This document shows, one piece after another, positions 13,376 through 13,618 of a stretch of 13,618 bases of DNA (within the stretch, counting starts at the first letter, position 1; every line of letters begins with the position of its first letter). The DNA comes from Candidatus Methanomethylophilaceae archaeon (GTDB lineage Archaea > Thermoplasmatota > Thermoplasmata > Methanomassiliicoccales > Methanomethylophilaceae), in NCBI GenBank assembly GCA_017395275.1, contig JAFPVN010000328.1, positions 1 to 13,618 on the forward strand, given 5' to 3'. Made by a program: the position numbers and the translations under genes. The notes beneath the pieces were generated by a model. The model had not been told where the DNA came from. It saw nothing but the letters and a program-made list of their open reading frames with translations, and did no database searches.

Positions 13376-13618
13376 TCACAGATATCCTTCGTAAGAGGCG
13401 TAGACCTCCTTCAGGATCTCCGCGAACCTGAGCACGGACGGTCTCGCCTTCATTTTTACGCATATTGCGCAGTCGAACCTCTCGGGACAGTCGAACGGGA
13501 TCCATCTGTATCCCGGGTCGTCCCCCTTTAGGAAGCCCGGGGACAGGCACACCCCTCTCCCGACAGCGACGTTCACCATGGTGGTGGCGTGATCGTGGCT
13601 GTTGTAGAAGTCCGTCCC
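13376..13618 (-). CDS. LysR-type transcriptional regulator, C-terminal fragment, 5' end outside window
   Basis: Only the last 80 residues are visible; the frame is open to the window edge. They resemble the end of a LysR substrate-binding domain: HATTMVNVAVGRGVCLSPGF is the 'M-V-A-x-G-x-G-[IV]-x-L-x-P' segment of the ligand cleft, followed by a strand pair (RWIPFDCP, DCAICVKMKARP) and the closing helix VLRFAEILKEVYASY. The DNA-binding part lies beyond the window, so effector and targets cannot be judged. LysR regulators are less frequent in archaea than in bacteria. There are three Cys in the fragment, two of them at DCPERFDCAIC. Nothing links it to the aromatic operon 3.8 kb away. The first ATG inside the window, at 13579, is internal. 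Confidence 0.7.
   Translation of the reverse strand, partial: GTDFYNSHDHATTMVNVAVGRGVCLSPGFLKGDDPGYRWIPFDCPERFDCAICVKMKARPSVLRFAEILKEVYASYEGYL

Noticed and set aside
13376..13579. A complete small protein starting at the ATG at 13579
   Set aside because: The frame stays open to the window edge and the upstream residues continue the LysR ligand-domain pattern, so this ATG is internal.

Overview
The window looks archaeal, most likely a methanogen of the Methanomassiliicoccales / Thermoplasmata group. That placement is inference; no rRNA or marker gene is present. Four things support it. The aromatic pathway is the archaeal version: 2-amino-3,7-dideoxy-D-threo-hept-6-ulosonate (ADH) synthase, 3-dehydroquinate synthase II and a GHMP-type shikimate kinase. 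Promoters are TATA-like boxes with short or absent leaders. Ribosome sites are of the GGTGA / GGAGG kind. Of 16 genes whose stops are visible, 15 end in TGA, one in TAA and none in TAG, as expected where UAG is reserved for pyrrolysine. The DNA is GC-rich and gene-dense; the longest non-coding stretch is 166 bases. I found no RNA genes, mobile elements or CRISPR.

Layout. Plus strand, 1-1359: the C-terminal part of a diacylglycerol/lipid kinase, a hairpin terminator, a set of nested palindromes and a TATA box, then a small flavin split-barrel protein. Minus strand, 9601 down to 1410: an eight-gene aromatic amino acid operon, tyrA - ADH synthase copy B - ADH synthase copy A - DHQ synthase II - aroD/aroE fusion - shikimate kinase - aroA (EPSP synthase) - aroC. 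Plus strand from 9702: an HD-domain phosphohydrolase and a 2x[4Fe-4S] ferredoxin-nitroreductase. Minus strand, 11244-11765: a stand-alone nitroreductase. Plus strand, 11853-13375: an SPFH/band-7 membrane protein and its NfeD-like partner. Minus strand at the right edge: the C-terminal end of a LysR-type regulator.

How the genes work together. The operon carries every step from aspartate semialdehyde plus 6-deoxy-5-ketofructose-1-phosphate (DKFP) to chorismate, then prephenate to 4-hydroxyphenylpyruvate. Apart from tyrA in first place, gene order follows reaction order. The last five genes are tightly packed (2-base gap, ATGA and TGATG overlaps), which points to translational coupling. A perfect inverted repeat lies between the operon's TATA box and its first ribosome site, a natural place for end-product control.

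I do not see a wholly unknown system. The most interesting points are the tandem, roughly 89% identical ADH synthase copies (possibly a split between DKFP and ADH synthesis), a shortened dehydroquinate dehydratase domain, an apparently degenerate chorismate mutase domain on TyrA, an altered chorismate synthase signature, and the palindromic sites at the promoters.
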